7,829 bases of DNA from contig CAZJZQ010000139.1 in NCBI GenBank assembly GCA_964550535.1, positions 1 through 7,829 on the forward strand, read 5' to 3'. The translations under genes were made by a program, and so were the position numbers. This document shows positions 6,768 to 7,829 of the stretch, one piece after another (the first letter of the stretch is position 1; each line of letters begins with the position of its first letter). A model generated the notes under the pieces. That model saw nothing but the letters and a program-made list of their open reading frames with translations, was not told the DNA's origin and searched no databases. Source of the stretch: UBA7672 sp964550535 (GTDB lineage: Bacteria > Pseudomonadota > Alphaproteobacteria > Caulobacterales > Hyphomonadaceae).

Positions 6768-7829
6768 ATGACGGGCGATACGAACAACTGGTGGCGCGGG
6801 GCGGTGCTTTACCAGATCTATCCACGGTCCTTCATGGACTCGAACGGGGATGGCGTTGGCGACCTGAAGGGCGTTGCGGCCAAGCTGGAGTATGTGAAGT
6901 CGCTGGGCGTGGACGGGATATGGCTGTCGCCATTCTTCAAGAGCCCGATGCGCGATTATGGCTATGATGTCGCGGATTATCGCGATGTCGATCCGATGTT
7001 CGGAACGCTCGCTGATTTCGATCGCGTGCTGAAGGATGCACATGCGCTGGGGTTGAAGGTCATCATCGATCAGGTGTGGTCGCACTCGTCAGCGGATCAT
7101 GCGTGGTTTCAGGAGAGCCGGCAGAACCGCGATAACGACAAGGCGGACTGGTATGTGTGGGCGGACGCGAAGCCGGATGGTTCGCCTCCCAACAACTGGC
7201 AGGCCTGGTTCGGCGGGCCAGCGTGGACATGGGAACCGCGGCGGCGGCAATATTACCTGCACAATTTCCTGGCCAGCCAGCCGGACCTGAACCTACGCAG
7301 CGATGCGGTGCGGTCTGCTGTGCTGGACATTGCGCGTTTCTGGCTGGATCGCGGGGTGGATGGCTTCCGGCTGGATGTGGCGAACTATTTTGTTCATGAC
7401 GCGCAGCTGCGCGATAATCCGCCGTCAGGAAATCCGGCGCCTGCTTTGCCGCGCGATATGCAGGAGCATGCGTACAACTCCAACCAGCCGGAGTCGCTGG
7501 AGTTCATTGCGAAGCTGCGCGAGGTGATGGACGGGCGCGGTGCGCGGATGACGGTGGGTGAGCTGGCGCCGGGGTCTTACGGCCTGATGGAGCAATACAC
7601 GCGCGGAAAGGCGGGGCTGCACACCGCCTATGCGTTCGATTTCCTGAAAGATTGGCCGGGCGTCGAGCGCATGGCCGAGGTTTTGCGCCAGTGGGGTGAG
7701 GGGGCGGATGACGGCTGGCCGAGCTGGGCGTTCTCCAACCACGATGTTGCACGCGTGGCGTCGCGCTGGGGGCAGGCGATTGGCGCGCCCGCGCCGCGTG
7801 CGGCGGTGTTGTTCATGGCGCTGCTGATG
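6768..7829 (+). CDS. GH13 family alpha-glucosidase (GH13_23-like), 3' end outside window
   Basis: A retaining glycoside hydrolase of the alpha-amylase clan that cleaves alpha-linked glucose from short oligosaccharides such as maltose. The first 354 residues of a protein usually of about 530-550 are present. WWRGAVLYQIYPRSF begins the (beta/alpha)8 barrel. The calcium loop has D24, N26, D28 and D32. Region I is DQVWSH (101-106); region II GFRLDVAN carries nucleophile D203; region III TVGE carries acid/base E265; region IV FSNHD has H325 and D326. DQVxSH in place of the usual DxVxNH, and the D203 position, match GH13_23 enzymes such as Halomonas HaG, as I remember them. No signal peptide is seen, so it is probably cytoplasmic. 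The start at 6768 (MTGDTNNWWRG) matches the normal family N-terminus; ATG 6702 and 6753 are in-frame alternatives. The frame is open to the window edge. The gene is divergent from the acyltransferase; no sugar transporter or regulator is visible in the window. Confidence 0.93.
   Translation, partial: MTGDTNNWWRGAVLYQIYPRSFMDSNGDGVGDLKGVAAKLEYVKSLGVDGIWLSPFFKSPMRDYGYDVADYRDVDPMFGTLADFDRVLKDAHALGLKVIIDQVWSHSSADHAWFQESRQNRDNDKADWYVWADAKPDGSPPNNWQAWFGGPAWTWEPRRRQYYLHNFLASQPDLNLRSDAVRSAVLDIARFWLDRGVDGFRLDVANYFVHDAQLRDNPPSGNPAPALPRDMQEHAYNSNQPESLEFIAKLREVMDGRGARMTVGELAPGSYGLMEQYTRGKAGLHTAYAFDFLKDWPGVERMAEVLRQWGEGADDGWPSWAFSNHDVARVASRWGQAIGAPAPRAAVLFMALLM

Noticed and set aside
6590..6967. 125-residue plus-strand reading frame crossing the divergent spacer
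   Set aside because: It overlaps the start of the glucosidase in a different frame and has no recognisable domain.

Overview
The window is ordinary high-GC bacterial chromosome, most likely from an alphaproteobacterium. The ClpX and Lon sequences look alphaproteobacterial (for example the Lon N-terminus MATILPVLPLRDIVVFP), and a GH13_23-like alpha-glucosidase beside an MHYT-type signalling protein would fit a sphingomonad or a Caulobacter relative. That placement comes from sequence recognition alone and is moderate. No insertion sequence, CRISPR array, tRNA, rRNA or phage gene is visible.

Left part (1-3283), protein quality control on the + strand: the 3' end of clpX, a 284-bp spacer, then an intact lon with a strong ribosome binding site, closed by a clear intrinsic terminator. 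ClpX is the unfoldase of ClpXP and Lon is a self-contained AAA+ serine-lysine protease; clpX-lon linkage is a classic arrangement. The first 42 bases do not continue clpX. They are the reverse complement of the clpX sequence that should lie just upstream, so the window opens with a fold-back joint that is probably a contig-end or assembly artefact.

Middle part (3350-5530): a + strand hybrid sensor histidine kinase with a seven-helix MHYT sensor, HisKA, HATPase and a receiver domain. It converges with a - strand acyltransferase-3 family membrane protein. Only 10 bp separate the two stop codons, and a perfect 9-bp inverted repeat spans the joint and may serve as a shared terminator.

Right part (5532-7829): the acyltransferase gene is divergent from a GH13 alpha-glucosidase that runs off the window's right edge. 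The 156-bp divergent spacer should hold both promoters, but none is recognisable by eye. A second in-frame start with a good ribosome binding site lies 66 bp upstream of the start favoured by family comparison.

There is no convincing new biological system here. The most useful observations are the fold-back at the left edge, the hairpin joining two convergent genes, the regular MHYT sensor on a kinase with no visible partner, and the apparent absence of hupB after lon.
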